Assembly (NCBI GenBank): GCA_964641895.1
Contig: CAZXLA010000059.1
Coordinates: 1-18,614 of the forward strand
Reading direction: 5' to 3'
Source of the DNA: UBA2421 sp964641895
GTDB taxonomy: Bacteria; Planctomycetota; Phycisphaerae; Tepidisphaerales; Tepidisphaeraceae
DNA length: 18,614 nt
Below are positions 7,291 to 14,531 of the stretch, one piece after another. A program made the translations under genes and the position numbers. The notes below the pieces were generated by a model. That model had not been told where the DNA came from, searched no databases, and saw only the letters and a program-made list of their open reading frames with translations. Each line of letters opens with the position of its first letter. The first letter of the stretch is position 1.

Positions 7291-8430
7291 TTATGGCGTG
7301 TATTGATCACTGGGCGCGAAGCCCGTCGGCCATTTAATACGAAGCATGTTGCGCTTGAAATCGGTGCTGTACGACTTGCCGCGCGTGCCGGAAATCACGC
7401 GGCCTTTGTTCAGGTTCAGCCCCTGCACGCTGCCGTCGGTAAACACCACGTTGGCGATAGCGTTGCGTTGGTGGCGAAATCGAACGTTGCCGTAAAACTG
7501 GTCTTTGATCGATGATCCGCCGAGGTCAACATTCCAGCTTCGCAGCGGAACGGCCGTCGAGCCAAGCAGTACGGCTTGTTCATCGGTTGGGAAGTAGATG
7601 CTCTGGTCGCCGCGCAGGAACGAGCCTTCGGAGGAGTTGGCGTAAAGATCCTTGTTGGCGTCGCGGAAGCGGCGTTCGGGCTGAAGCGGGAAACGCATGG
7701 CCGCATCGTCAATGTAGCTCACCGCCAGCACGCTATTAGCGGCGCCTTTTTCGTTACTGTTTGGAGGGGCGAAGAACGGAATGCCGACCGTTCCGGGAAC
7801 ACCAGCAAACAGCGGAGTGTCCCAGAAAAGGGCATTGTCGTTGTGTAAGTCAGTAAACTTCGCCGGGCTTGATAATGCAGTTTTAGCGACGCCCGAACCC
7901 GTCGCCCGCGCCGCCGGATTTTTCAGTTCCATCGGCAGGTGCGGCATGGCGATGCTGTTCTGGAAGTAATGCACCTGCTGGCGAATTTCTTCAGCGCCAG
8001 GGCAACGAAACACGGCCGACACCTTGTAGGCCAAGCCGCTGCCGGCATTTCTGATTCCATTCGTCGAATCGGGGTAGACTTTGGGGCTCATGGTCTTGTT
8101 CAGGAGTGTAAACCATGAAACCCACGGCGAAGCACTGCTGGAAGTGGGGTTGCCGAAGCCCGACCCGCCGCCCTCGGCGAAGTAGAAGCCGTAAGGTAAC
8201 GACCCCTTATTGTCATTGGCATACACCTGTACGGCGATAAAAATCTGCCGCAGGTTGCTCTTGCACGCCGCCGAACGCGCCTGATCTTGAGCGCGGCCGA
8301 CCACCGGCAGGAGGATGCCGATCAGGATGGAGATAATCCCGATCACGACAAGGAGTTCGACTAATGTAAATGCCGGCGTGACCGTCGCGCAAAACCCACG
8401 CAGACGAGGATTATTTTGGTGCGAATGCAT
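7291..8430 (-). CDS. Type II secretion/type IV pilin-like prepilin of the planctomycete H...DG type
   Basis: This 379-residue exported pseudopilin should be processed by prepilin peptidase and assembled into, or displayed from, the cell envelope. The leader is residues 1-20, followed by FTLVELLVVIGIIS, with the conserved Glu at mature position +5 (E25) and a hydrophobic helix up to about residue 43. The -1 residue is Ala rather than the more usual Gly. Then comes the family-typical RAQDQARSAACKSNLRQI segment. Near the C-terminus H320 precedes a DG pair at 332-333. The spacing is 11 residues instead of the 9 of the H-X9-DG family. Such pilin-like proteins are present in many copies in planctomycetes, and the specific role is unknown. 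A promoter is proposed at 8567-8595. Confidence 0.9.
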   Translation of the reverse strand: MHSHQNNPRLRGFCATVTPAFTLVELLVVIGIISILIGILLPVVGRAQDQARSAACKSNLRQIFIAVQVYANDNKGSLPYGFYFAEGGGSGFGNPTSSSASPWVSWFTLLNKTMSPKVYPDSTNGIRNAGSGLAYKVSAVFRCPGAEEIRQQVHYFQNSIAMPHLPMELKNPAARATGSGVAKTALSSPAKFTDLHNDNALFWDTPLFAGVPGTVGIPFFAPPNSNEKGAANSVLAVSYIDDAAMRFPLQPERRFRDANKDLYANSSEGSFLRGDQSIYFPTDEQAVLLGSTAVPLRSWNVDLGGSSIKDQFYGNVRFRHQRNAIANVVFTDGSVQGLNLNKGRVISGTRGKSYSTDFKRNMLRIKWPTGFAPSDQYTP

Positions 8431-8763
8431 AGGTTGCTCACTCGATGCTCGTCAATGAAGAGTCTGCGCTAGCAAAAAGCCTCGGTCGCGACGCATTGGA
8501 ACGCCATTTTGACTCCACTCCCGCACACTGTGCAGGCGGCACCCCCGACCGGAGCGAAGTCTCGCAAACTTACCGACGACGACGGGTGGTGTCAAAAGAA
8601 ATCAGGGATTTGCTGAGTCCCATATCCGGCAAAATCGCTTTCAAAGGCGCTGAAACAACTCTAGACGCCGTGCTGTTGTTACTTTTCGCTTGACAGTTTA
8701 ATTCGGAACGAAGGAATCGGGAATGGACTCGCACCCGCCAGACGTTATCTTGCTGTTCAACCG
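8431..8763. other. Divergent intergenic region (333 nt)
   Basis: The region lies between the divergently transcribed prepilin and lipoprotein genes. It holds the candidate prepilin promoter at 8567-8595, a short palindrome GCACACTGTGC at 8523-8533, and a TTGACA hexamer at 8690-8695 facing the lipoprotein. That hexamer has only a weak -10 partner (AGGAAT, 8712-8717). Open frames across it show no recognisable protein. No known riboswitch was recognised. Confidence 0.5.
8567..8595 (-). promoter_or_regulatory. Candidate prepilin promoter
   Basis: On the minus strand a perfect TTGACA (8590-8595) is followed after 17 nt by TAAGTT (8567-8572). The -10 is weak, but the -35 and spacing are ideal. 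Transcription from here would give a leader of roughly 130 nt before the start at 8430. Confidence 0.4.
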
Positions 8764-9225
8764 ATGCGTACCTTTGATATACGAAATTTTCTGCCCGGGG
8801 TTCTGGCCGCGGCACTTGCCATGAGCGTCGGCGGATGCGGGAACGATCCACCGCCCCCGCCGCCGTCGGTACCCACGGGCCCGCCGGGGAAGATCGAATC
8901 GACCATTACCGATGGTAACTCGTTCCCGGTCCGCAAGTTAGAGATTCGCCTGCTCCAGTCCCCGCCCGCCGGCACGCTAAGCGAAGGCGGCGACTTCACC
9001 GGCGTTTCCACCGCCAACGTGCGCGATCAGAAGGAAGGCCCGGATATGAAGCTGATCCAGCGGACCGAAACCAATGACTTCGGCAAGTTCAAGCTGGAAA
9101 ACGTTGCTCCGGGCGAATACCTGCTTTCGGCGGGGACGTTAACCACGGGCATCTGGCGGCAGTGGATCACGATGGAACCGGGGAAAACGCTCAATCCGGC
9201 GATCAAGCTGCCGGGGCGGAAGTAA
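8764..9225 (+). CDS. Small predicted lipoprotein with a carboxypeptidase-regulatory-like beta-sandwich domain
   Basis: This is a 153-residue exported protein. A short hydrophobic signal (about residues 9-22) ends in SVGGC, so Cys25 is the likely lipidated residue. A proline run follows (PPPPPP), which suggests a tether. The rest contains a segment GKFKLENVAPGEYLLSAG near residues 104-121. This is typical of CarboxypepD_reg/SpaA-like immunoglobulin-fold domains common in planctomycete lipoproteins. It probably sits in the outer or cytoplasmic membrane facing the periplasm. No strong ribosome binding site precedes the ATG. The function is not known. It converges on clpS. Confidence 0.75.
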   Translation: MRTFDIRNFLPGVLAAALAMSVGGCGNDPPPPPPSVPTGPPGKIESTITDGNSFPVRKLEIRLLQSPPAGTLSEGGDFTGVSTANVRDQKEGPDMKLIQRTETNDFGKFKLENVAPGEYLLSAGTLTTGIWRQWITMEPGKTLNPAIKLPGRK

Positions 9226-9258
9226 CCGCTTAACATGACCGGAGCGCAATGGATTCGC

Positions 9259-9273
9259 CGGCGTGGTACGCCG
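9259..9273. terminator. Short hairpin between convergent lipoprotein and clpS genes
   Basis: CGGCGT-GGT-ACGCCG forms a perfect 6-bp stem directly adjoining the clpS stop codon. It lies in the 48-nt gap between two convergent genes, where a bidirectional terminator is expected. No T-tract follows on either side, so the call is tentative. Confidence 0.4.
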
Positions 9274-9612
9274 CTACTCTGCCGACTCGATCGTCACCAC
9301 CAAGCCCTTGGTTTGAAACTGCTCGTGATACAGTTCAGCGCGCTCTTTGTGCGTGGTGAGCAGCAACGCGACGCCTGATTTGTGGGCTTCTTCCATGCGT
9401 AATGCGGCGTCCTGCTCATTAAGCGGGGTGAGCTCGACGATGGTATCAACGACAAAAACCATGTCGTTTTTGTCATCATTATGCAGCAGCACCTTCCACG
9501 GCGGCATGGGCTGCGGGGGCTTGTTGTGCGGGCGTGGCTTTTGCGAAGGCCTGGGCTTCACCGCCGTCGCGGTTGTGCCTTGATCGGTATCTATTTTGGT
9601 GTTTTCGGGCAT
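9274..9612 (-). CDS. clpS: ATP-dependent Clp protease adaptor ClpS
   Basis: This 112-residue cytoplasmic adaptor binds N-terminal destabilising residues of substrates and delivers them to the ClpA- or ClpC-type unfoldase of the Clp protease. The core PWKVLLHNDDKNDMVFVV, followed by EEAHKSGVALLLTTHKERAE and a terminal LVVTIE strand, is the ClpS fold. The HNDD segment matches the N-degron-pocket region. About 35 N-terminal residues are a Pro/Lys/Thr-rich linker, as in other ClpS proteins. The ATG at 9612 is preferred over an in-frame GTG at 9624 because GAGG lies 6 nt before it. No clp gene is adjacent; the gene is divergent from anmK. Confidence 0.94.
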   Translation of the reverse strand: MPENTKIDTDQGTTATAVKPRPSQKPRPHNKPPQPMPPWKVLLHNDDKNDMVFVVDTIVELTPLNEQDAALRMEEAHKSGVALLLTTHKERAELYHEQFQTKGLVVTIESAE

Positions 9613-9618
9613 TGCAGA

Positions 9619-9622
9619 CCTC
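9619..9622 (-). promoter_or_regulatory. clpS ribosome binding site
   Basis: GAGG on the minus strand, 6 nt before the ATG at 9612, selects this start over the GTG at 9624, which would overlap the site. Confidence 0.6.
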
Positions 9623-9746
9623 ACTTACGGGCGCGAATTGATTTATCGTTCGTTTCCTTTCCGAAAGCATATGCGCCGGCGTGCCATGCCACAATGAAAA
9701 AGTAAAACTTGCTGGCGCTGCCTCGGGGGGATTACCTTGCACGGCC

Positions 9747-10874
9747 ATGAGTCAAAACGAACGATTAATCGCCGGCGCCATGAGCGGAACAAGCGTCGAC
9801 GGCGTGGATGTTGCCATTGTCGCCCTTACAGGGTCGGGCTTCGATCTGCAGATTCGCCTGCTTCGACATCACCATGTGCCTTACGGCTCGGAACTGCGTC
9901 GGCGCATCTTCTCGCTGCGGCAAAGCGGCGTGTGTACGCTGGAAGACTTAGCGCAGATCGGCCGGGAGATTTCACTGGCTTATGCGCAGACGGTCACCGA
10001 AGCGCTGACGGCGGTTCACCTCAAAGGGGTGGAACTCACGTGCGTGGCGGCGCACGGGCAGACGTTTTTCCATTCGCCCCCGAACACTATTCAGTGGTTA
10101 GATCCGTCTTTGGTGGCGTCGGAAGTGGGTTGCCCGGTCGTGAGCGACTTTCGCCGGGCGGATTGCGCCGTCGGCGGGCAGGGGGCGCCGCTGGTGCCGT
10201 TCGCCGACTATGCCATGTTCCGCCACCCGATGAGCTTGCGCGCCATGCTGAACCTCGGCGGAATCGCCAACGTCACGGTGCTTCGACCCGGGTGCGCCTT
10301 GAGCGAAGTGATTGCCTTCGACACGGGCCCGGGCAATTGCGTAAGTGATCATCTGTGTCGCAAGCATGATCCCAACGGCCTGGGCTTCGATCGCAACGGG
10401 CAGATGTCGACGGTCGGCCTGCCTGATCTGGGCACAGCGCAGCGTATGCTGGCCGAACCGTTTTTTACCGCGCCGCTTCCCAAAAGCACCGATGTGCCGC
10501 AGATGATCGCCGCTTGGGAACGTGCCTACACCATGACCGACCCGCGGCCATTTCCTGATTTGCTGGCAACCGCGTGTTACGTCACCGCCAGCAGCATCCT
10601 CGACGCGCTGCACCGGCTGCTGGGGCGGCTGCCGGATGAGTTGATCGTCTCGGGTGGCGGCTGCCGCAATGCGTCGATCCTGGGCTTTTTGAAAGCCACG
10701 CCGGGCATGGTCGTGCGCACGACGGATGAATACGGCCTGCCCGCCGAGGCAAAGGAAGCCGTCGCCTTCGCCATCCTCGCCGCCGCCACGCTCGATGGTG
10801 TGCCTTCAAACATTCCAAATGTCACGGGGGCAAGACGGTCGGTGCTGTTGGGGTCGATCACGCCTCGGAATTGA
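9747..10874 (+). CDS. anmK: Anhydro-N-acetylmuramic acid kinase
   Basis: This 375-residue cytoplasmic enzyme opens the 1,6-anhydro ring of anhydro-MurNAc and phosphorylates it with ATP to MurNAc-6-phosphate, a step of peptidoglycan recycling. The N-terminal phosphate-binding motif is AGAMSGTSVDGVDVAIV at residues 9-25. Further family motifs are HGQTFFHSP, SDFRRADCAVGGQGAPLVP, LNLGGIANVTVL, AFDTGPGNC and, near the C-terminus, ELIVSGGGCRNASIL. The ATG at 9747 is chosen because family similarity begins there. An open frame extends upstream to 9681 but looks unlike the family. The product is the substrate of MurQ, encoded 450 bp downstream. The two genes are separated by the inserted GxxExxY module. 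Confidence 0.95.
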   Translation: MSQNERLIAGAMSGTSVDGVDVAIVALTGSGFDLQIRLLRHHHVPYGSELRRRIFSLRQSGVCTLEDLAQIGREISLAYAQTVTEALTAVHLKGVELTCVAAHGQTFFHSPPNTIQWLDPSLVASEVGCPVVSDFRRADCAVGGQGAPLVPFADYAMFRHPMSLRAMLNLGGIANVTVLRPGCALSEVIAFDTGPGNCVSDHLCRKHDPNGLGFDRNGQMSTVGLPDLGTAQRMLAEPFFTAPLPKSTDVPQMIAAWERAYTMTDPRPFPDLLATACYVTASSILDALHRLLGRLPDELIVSGGGCRNASILGFLKATPGMVVRTTDEYGLPAEAKEAVAFAILAAATLDGVPSNIPNVTGARRSVLLGSITPRN

Positions 10875-10878
10875 AGTC

Positions 10879-11286
10879 ATGGAACCACAGATGAACGCGG
10901 ATGAACACGGATTGAATCAGATCACGGAGAAGATCATTGGTCGCGCCTACCACGTTTCCAACACGATTGGTTGCGGATTTTTAGAGAAAGTCTACGAGAA
11001 CGCGATGGTCGTAGCACTGCGTCAGATCGGACTGAGGGTTGAGCAGCAGGTACGGTTCCCTGTCGTGTTTGAGGGCGTGGTGGTTGGCGAATACATCGCC
11101 GATCTGGTGATCGAAGGCATAATACTTGTTGAGATTAAGGCAGTGAAAGCGTTTGACGAAATTCACGAGGCTCAATGCTTGAATCAAATCAGAGCCAGCA
11201 ATCTACCCATTTGTTTGCTGATCAATTTTGCAGAAGCACGTCTTGCCTTGAAGAGAGTTGTTGGCCCCAATTTTCCATCCTCTTAA
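10879..11286 (+). CDS. GxxExxY family protein, PD-(D/E)XK nuclease-like
   Basis: This 135-residue protein carries the family signature GFLEKVY (G33, E36, Y39). A possible PD-(D/E)XK nuclease-like set follows: D75, E85-I-K87 in LVEIKAVKA, and Q99. Pfam places the family in the PD-(D/E)XK clan; no activity is established that I know of. The ATG at 10879 lies 4 nt after the anmK stop. The first 11 or so codons (MEPQMNADEHG) lie inside the left copy of a 32-bp inverted repeat, and the stop codon TAA overlaps the right copy. By eye the gene is about half G+C, clearly lower than anmK and murQ. This supports arrival by transfer. Its biological role is unknown. Confidence 0.88.
   Translation: MEPQMNADEHGLNQITEKIIGRAYHVSNTIGCGFLEKVYENAMVVALRQIGLRVEQQVRFPVVFEGVVVGEYIADLVIEGIILVEIKAVKAFDEIHEAQCLNQIRASNLPICLLINFAEARLALKRVVGPNFPSS
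10882..10913 (+). repeat. Left 32-bp inverted repeat of the GxxExxY module
   Basis: It starts GAACCACAG and continues as 10-bp-period units ATGAACGCGG and ATGAACACGG. It matches the reverse complement of 11285-11316 at 30 of 32 positions. Confidence 0.9.
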
Positions 11287-11316
11287 TCTGTGTTCATCTG
11301 CGTTCATCTGTGGTTC
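11285..11316 (-). repeat. Right 32-bp inverted repeat of the GxxExxY module
   Basis: It ends CATCTGTGGTTC. The reverse complement differs from the left copy at two G/A positions. It lies between the GxxExxY stop codon and the murQ start at 11327. Confidence 0.9.
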
Positions 11317-11326
11317 AATAAGAATT

Positions 11327-12223
11327 ATGGATGACCGAGGCCATTTGGATACAGAGAAGCGATTGCAGGAGTCTGCGCGGATCGACTCCTTCTCGACCAT
11401 CGACGCGCTGGCCATCATGAACGCGCAGGATCGCATCGCCGTTGAAGCCGTTGAAAAAGTTGGGCCCGATGTGGCGAAGGCGATCGAATTGGTCGTCTCG
11501 GCGCTGAACAGAGGCGGTCGGCTGATCTACTTCGGCGCGGGCACCAGCGGGCGGCTGGGGGTGCTGGATGCATCCGAGTGTCCGCCGACGTTTCGATCCG
11601 ACCCGCAGGCCGTTCAGGGCGTGATCGCCGGCGGGGAAAAGGCGATGTTCGTCGCGCAGGAAGGCGCCGAAGATTCTCCGCAAGGCGGCGCGAAAGATGT
11701 GGACGATCGCAACATCGGCCCGAACGATGTCGTTATGGGCATGGCCGCCGGCGGGACGACGCCGTACGTCCACGGCGCCCTGCGCCGCGCCGGCGAGCGT
11801 GGGGCGAAGACGATTTTTCTATCGTGCGTGCAGCCGGTGCCCAATGAGCCGACGGTTGATGTCATTATCCGTCCGCTCACAGGGCCCGAAGTGCTGACCG
11901 GCTCGACGCGCCTCAAGGCCGGCACCGCCACCAAGCTGGTGCTGAACCAGATTACCACCATCAGCATGATTCAACTGGGCAAGTGCTACGAAAATCTGAT
12001 GGTTGACCTCAAAGCCACCAACGTCAAACTCTGGGACCGCGGGGCGCGGATCATCGGCATGCTCACCGGCCTCGACCGCGACGCTTCGATGGAATTGCTA
12101 AAGAAAGCCGACGGGCACGTTAAGGTTGCGATTGTCATGCACAAGAAGGGCGTGTCGATAGAAGCGGCCCGAAGCCTGCTACAACAAGCAAGCGGTTTTA
12201 TGCGAAAGGCGCTGGGCGAGTAG
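11327..12223 (+). CDS. murQ: N-acetylmuramic acid 6-phosphate etherase
   Basis: This 298-residue SIS-domain enzyme cleaves the D-lactyl ether of MurNAc-6-phosphate to give GlcNAc-6-phosphate and lactate, in the cytoplasm. The phosphosugar-binding loop is FGAGTSGRLGVLDASECPPTF at residues 69-89. Glu84 and Glu115 (in EGAEDS) align with the two glutamates important in characterised MurQ. GMAAGGTTPYV and STRLKAGTATKLVLNQITT are further family signatures, and the length is normal. It uses the product of AnmK, encoded upstream. Its start at 11327 follows directly on the right repeat of the GxxExxY module, with only a poor ribosome binding site. Its expression may depend on readthrough from anmK or on a promoter in the module. 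Confidence 0.96.
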   Translation: MDDRGHLDTEKRLQESARIDSFSTIDALAIMNAQDRIAVEAVEKVGPDVAKAIELVVSALNRGGRLIYFGAGTSGRLGVLDASECPPTFRSDPQAVQGVIAGGEKAMFVAQEGAEDSPQGGAKDVDDRNIGPNDVVMGMAAGGTTPYVHGALRRAGERGAKTIFLSCVQPVPNEPTVDVIIRPLTGPEVLTGSTRLKAGTATKLVLNQITTISMIQLGKCYENLMVDLKATNVKLWDRGARIIGMLTGLDRDASMELLKKADGHVKVAIVMHKKGVSIEAARSLLQQASGFMRKALGE

Positions 12224-12284
12224 CATCCGCTTTGTTCTGTCTGGTTTCGCCGCCTTTGCGCCGGTGCATTTTATAGATGTAACT

Positions 12285-12296
12285 TGTCTGCCCCAC
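12285..12296 (+). repeat. Partial REP-like repeat end
   Basis: TGTCTGCCCCAC is identical to the last 12 nt of the two-hairpin repeat at 3932-3973 and 16412-16453. The rest of the unit is absent or decayed. It lies 27 nt before the phosphatase gene start. Confidence 0.45.
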
Positions 12297-12323
12297 ATTT
12301 CATCAGAGCAGTCAGGTCAACCC

Positions 12324-13823
12324 ATGTTGCGACTTTTCCGAGGCATTCGTACATCCATCAGCGTAAAGCTGCTGATCGTCTCGGAACTGCTGCTGATTCT
12401 TACCATTATTCTGATCATGGCCTCCGTGCTGCCCAGGATGCGCGATCAGATCATCAAAGACATCCAGAACCGCCTGCTCGCCGTCGCCAACACCGCGGCG
12501 CTGCAACTGGACGGCGACGCGCTAAAGACCATCCGCAATCCGAAAGACGCGTACACGCCCGCTTTTCAAATTCTCAAGCTGCAGCTCAATCGCATTCGCC
12601 TGGTCAATGATCTGGATGAAGAACACATCTATACGTTTTTTGTCGATCCGACCAGTGCCGGCCGCGTCCGCTTTGGTGTGATGACGCACGCAAACCCGTT
12701 CGTCGGCGACCTGTACCCCATGCGCGAAGAAATGCTTCCGGTGTTCGCCGATGGCGTTTCAAAAGTGACCGCGCTCTACGCCGACAAGAACGGTCAATGG
12801 ATCAGCGCCTACGCCCCGATCATGGATTCACGCGGCGGCGTGGCCGGCCTGCTGGAAGTGGATGAGAAAGCCGACGCCTACTTCGCTGATTACAATCAGG
12901 TGAAGTGGACCACCGCCGGGCTTTCCGGGCTGGTGCTGGTCGCGTCATCGCTGATCGGCTGGATCATCGTCACCAGCATTGTGGTGCGTCCGATGAAGGC
13001 AGTGCATGACGGCATGAACGCGCTGCGGCGCAGCGAGTTCAGTCATCGCGTGATGCTCCGCACCGGCGACGAATTTCAGTCGTTGGGTGATACCTTCAAC
13101 CATCTGGCGCGCGAACTGAACGTGGCGCGCAGCGTGCAGGCGAGCTTTGCCCCAAAAGATATTCCCAGCCAAAACGGCTGGGCGATCGCGGCCGCAAGCC
13201 AACCCTGCGACGCCACCGCCGGCGACTACGTGGATGCGTTTGAGCTGCCTGGCGACCGCATCGCGGTCGTGGTGGCCGATGTAACGGGGCATGGCCTTGG
13301 TCCGGCGCTGCTGATGAGCGCGTGCCGCTCGACGCTGCGCGCGCTGTCGGGCCTCGACCTCTCGCCGGCGAAGATTGTTGAGCGAATCGACGCGATGATC
13401 AGCGCCGATTTAACCGAAGGCCGCTTCATCACCATGATCTTTGGCGTGTTAAGCCCCGACGGTCGATTCACCTTCTGCAACGCCGGTCACGGCCCGGCGA
13501 TGGCCATCCGCGCGGGCATCGCGTGTACCCTCGAATCGCATCGCCCGCCGGTGGGGTTGAACTGGATATGTGCCGACGGCGAAGGTGAATCGTCAATCCA
13601 ATTGCAGCCCGGCGACCGTCTGCTGTTGGCCAGCGACGGCGTGACGGAGGCATTCAACATCGCAGACGAGCAATTCGGCGACGAACGGCTGATCAAAATT
13701 GTGTGCGACGAAGCGGTTCCGCACGATGCCGTGGTTTCAAGAATTGCCGCCGCCGTCGGCGCCCATCGCGGCGCGCGGGCGCAGAGTGATGACATTACGA
13801 TATTGTGCGTGGATCGCGTTTGA
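12324..13823 (+). CDS. Membrane-bound SpoIIE-type PP2C protein phosphatase with periplasmic sensor and HAMP domain
   Basis: This 499-residue signalling protein should dephosphorylate a serine/threonine phosphoprotein, typically an anti-sigma-factor antagonist, in response to an extracytoplasmic signal. TM1 is at about residues 14-36. A Cache-like periplasmic region follows to about residue 195, containing HIYTFFVD and WISAYAPIMDSRGGVAGLLEVD. TM2 is at about 197-221, then HAMP (about 222-270) with the GDEFQSLGDTFN motif. The PP2C/SpoIIE domain has metal ligands in GDYVDAF (300-306) and ADVTGHG (318-324), then NAGHGPA, LLLASDGVTEAF and SDDITIL near the end. The start at 12324 is chosen for the AGG seven nucleotides upstream. 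No anti-sigma or STAS partner gene is adjacent, so its target lies elsewhere. Confidence 0.9.
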   Translation: MLRLFRGIRTSISVKLLIVSELLLILTIILIMASVLPRMRDQIIKDIQNRLLAVANTAALQLDGDALKTIRNPKDAYTPAFQILKLQLNRIRLVNDLDEEHIYTFFVDPTSAGRVRFGVMTHANPFVGDLYPMREEMLPVFADGVSKVTALYADKNGQWISAYAPIMDSRGGVAGLLEVDEKADAYFADYNQVKWTTAGLSGLVLVASSLIGWIIVTSIVVRPMKAVHDGMNALRRSEFSHRVMLRTGDEFQSLGDTFNHLARELNVARSVQASFAPKDIPSQNGWAIAAASQPCDATAGDYVDAFELPGDRIAVVVADVTGHGLGPALLMSACRSTLRALSGLDLSPAKIVERIDAMISADLTEGRFITMIFGVLSPDGRFTFCNAGHGPAMAIRAGIACTLESHRPPVGLNWICADGEGESSIQLQPGDRLLLASDGVTEAFNIADEQFGDERLIKIVCDEAVPHDAVVSRIAAAVGAHRGARAQSDDITILCVDRV

Positions 13824-13857
13824 AGTGACATCCAAAAGCGATTCATTCCACCGCTTG

Positions 13858-14268
13858 TCAGTAGTCCTCAACCACCAAACCCGGCACGCGAGAGAAGTGT
13901 TTGACGTTCCGCGTGAGAACGGATTGCTGGTGGCGAAGCGCAATGGCGGCGATCATCGTGTCGAAATCGCCAATGACTCCGCCGGCTACCATCAGACCGG
14001 CTTTAATACGTCCAAAATGCTCGGCGCATTGCGCGTCGAGTTCAAGAATGACGAGCGTGGCCAGAATCGCGTCGAACAGAGCCCGGCGTTCGGGTGGGTT
14101 GCCCGAATGGTGCAGTCCGACCAATACTTCGGCAACGTTAATCTGTGTTGTGCAGAGCATCTCACCGGCGCTTAGCTTTTTTCGCAGCCGTGATTCGAGC
14201 CTTTGCCGTTCCGGTTTTTGCGGACGCGAGATCAGGTCGATGATGGCGGTGCTGTCGAGAATTCCCAT
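13858..14268 (-). CDS. vapC: PIN-domain ribonuclease toxin of the VapC family
   Basis: This 136-residue cytoplasmic toxin probably cleaves tRNA or rRNA when freed from its antitoxin. Conserved PIN acidic residues are visible: D5 in GILDSTAIIDLI, E47 in INVAEVLVG, and D101/D103 in GDFDTMIAA. LTRNVKHFSRVPGLVVEDY closes the fold as in typical VapC. The ATG at 14268 follows a GGGGAAAG site. The antitoxin frame upstream overlaps it by 107 nt, much more than the few bases usual for vapBC. The gene converges on the SpoIIE-type phosphatase with only 34 nt between stops. The RNA target is unknown. Confidence 0.9.
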   Translation of the reverse strand: MGILDSTAIIDLISRPQKPERQRLESRLRKKLSAGEMLCTTQINVAEVLVGLHHSGNPPERRALFDAILATLVILELDAQCAEHFGRIKAGLMVAGGVIGDFDTMIAAIALRHQQSVLTRNVKHFSRVPGLVVEDY

Positions 14269-14500
14269 TGACTTTCCCCGAAAACGATGAAGGCCCTTTG
14301 TCGCCGATCGAGGCGAGGTAGATTTCGACTTCGGCATCGCTGAGAGGGGCATGCGCGTTTATCTTCGCAAACCACTCGTCCGCCGAGATCGGCTTTCGAA
14401 TAACCCGTTTAATCGCCTGACTAAACGACTCTTCGGGCTTGCGCACCGCACAAAGGCGATCGTATGCCTCGATGTCGATTGAAATAGTTTTTGTCGCCAT
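14162..14500 (-). CDS. vapB: VapB-type antitoxin (UPF0330-like)
   Basis: The 112-residue frame begins MATKTISIDIEAYDRLCAVR, followed by KPEESFSQAIKRVI. This is the small DNA-binding region typical of VapB antitoxins paired with PIN toxins. AGAGG lies 6 nt before the ATG at 14500. About residues 1-75 look like a normal antitoxin. The last 35 or so (rich in His, Arg, Lys, Ala) are translated from DNA that also encodes the N-terminus of VapC in another frame. They may be the result of a lost stop codon or an indel. It should neutralise VapC and repress its own operon through the palindrome at 14510-14531. Confidence 0.8.
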   Translation of the reverse strand: MATKTISIDIEAYDRLCAVRKPEESFSQAIKRVIRKPISADEWFAKINAHAPLSDAEVEIYLASIGDKGPSSFSGKVNGNSRQHRHHRPDLASAKTGTAKARITAAKKAKRR

Positions 14501-14509
14501 GGGTTGCCT

Positions 14510-14531
14510 CTGTGTACGTGTATGTACACAG
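14510..14531. promoter_or_regulatory. Palindromic operator for vapBC
   Basis: CTGTGTAC and GTACACAG form a perfect 8-bp inverted repeat around a 6-nt centre. It overlaps the last bases of the -10 hexamer and the expected transcription start. This is the usual arrangement for autorepression by a VapBC complex. Confidence 0.75.

Larger units (their letters stand above)
10882..11316. mobile_element. Candidate inverted-repeat-bounded module carrying a GxxExxY gene
   Basis: About 435 bp are bounded by near-perfect 32-bp inverted repeats and contain only the GxxExxY gene. The module separates anmK from murQ, which are often neighbours. Base composition differs from the flanks. No transposase is encoded, so if it moves it would be mobilised in trans or act through its own nuclease-like product. 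The mobile-element interpretation is inference. Confidence 0.5.

Noticed and set aside
8431..8570. Possible cyclic-di-GMP or other riboswitch in the prepilin leader
   Set aside because: I compared the leader with the core motifs of the GEMM riboswitch and did not find them. Only a short palindrome is present.
8445..8693. 82-residue plus-strand open frame in the divergent intergenic region
   Set aside because: It has no ribosome binding site or recognisable domain, and it covers the candidate prepilin promoter.
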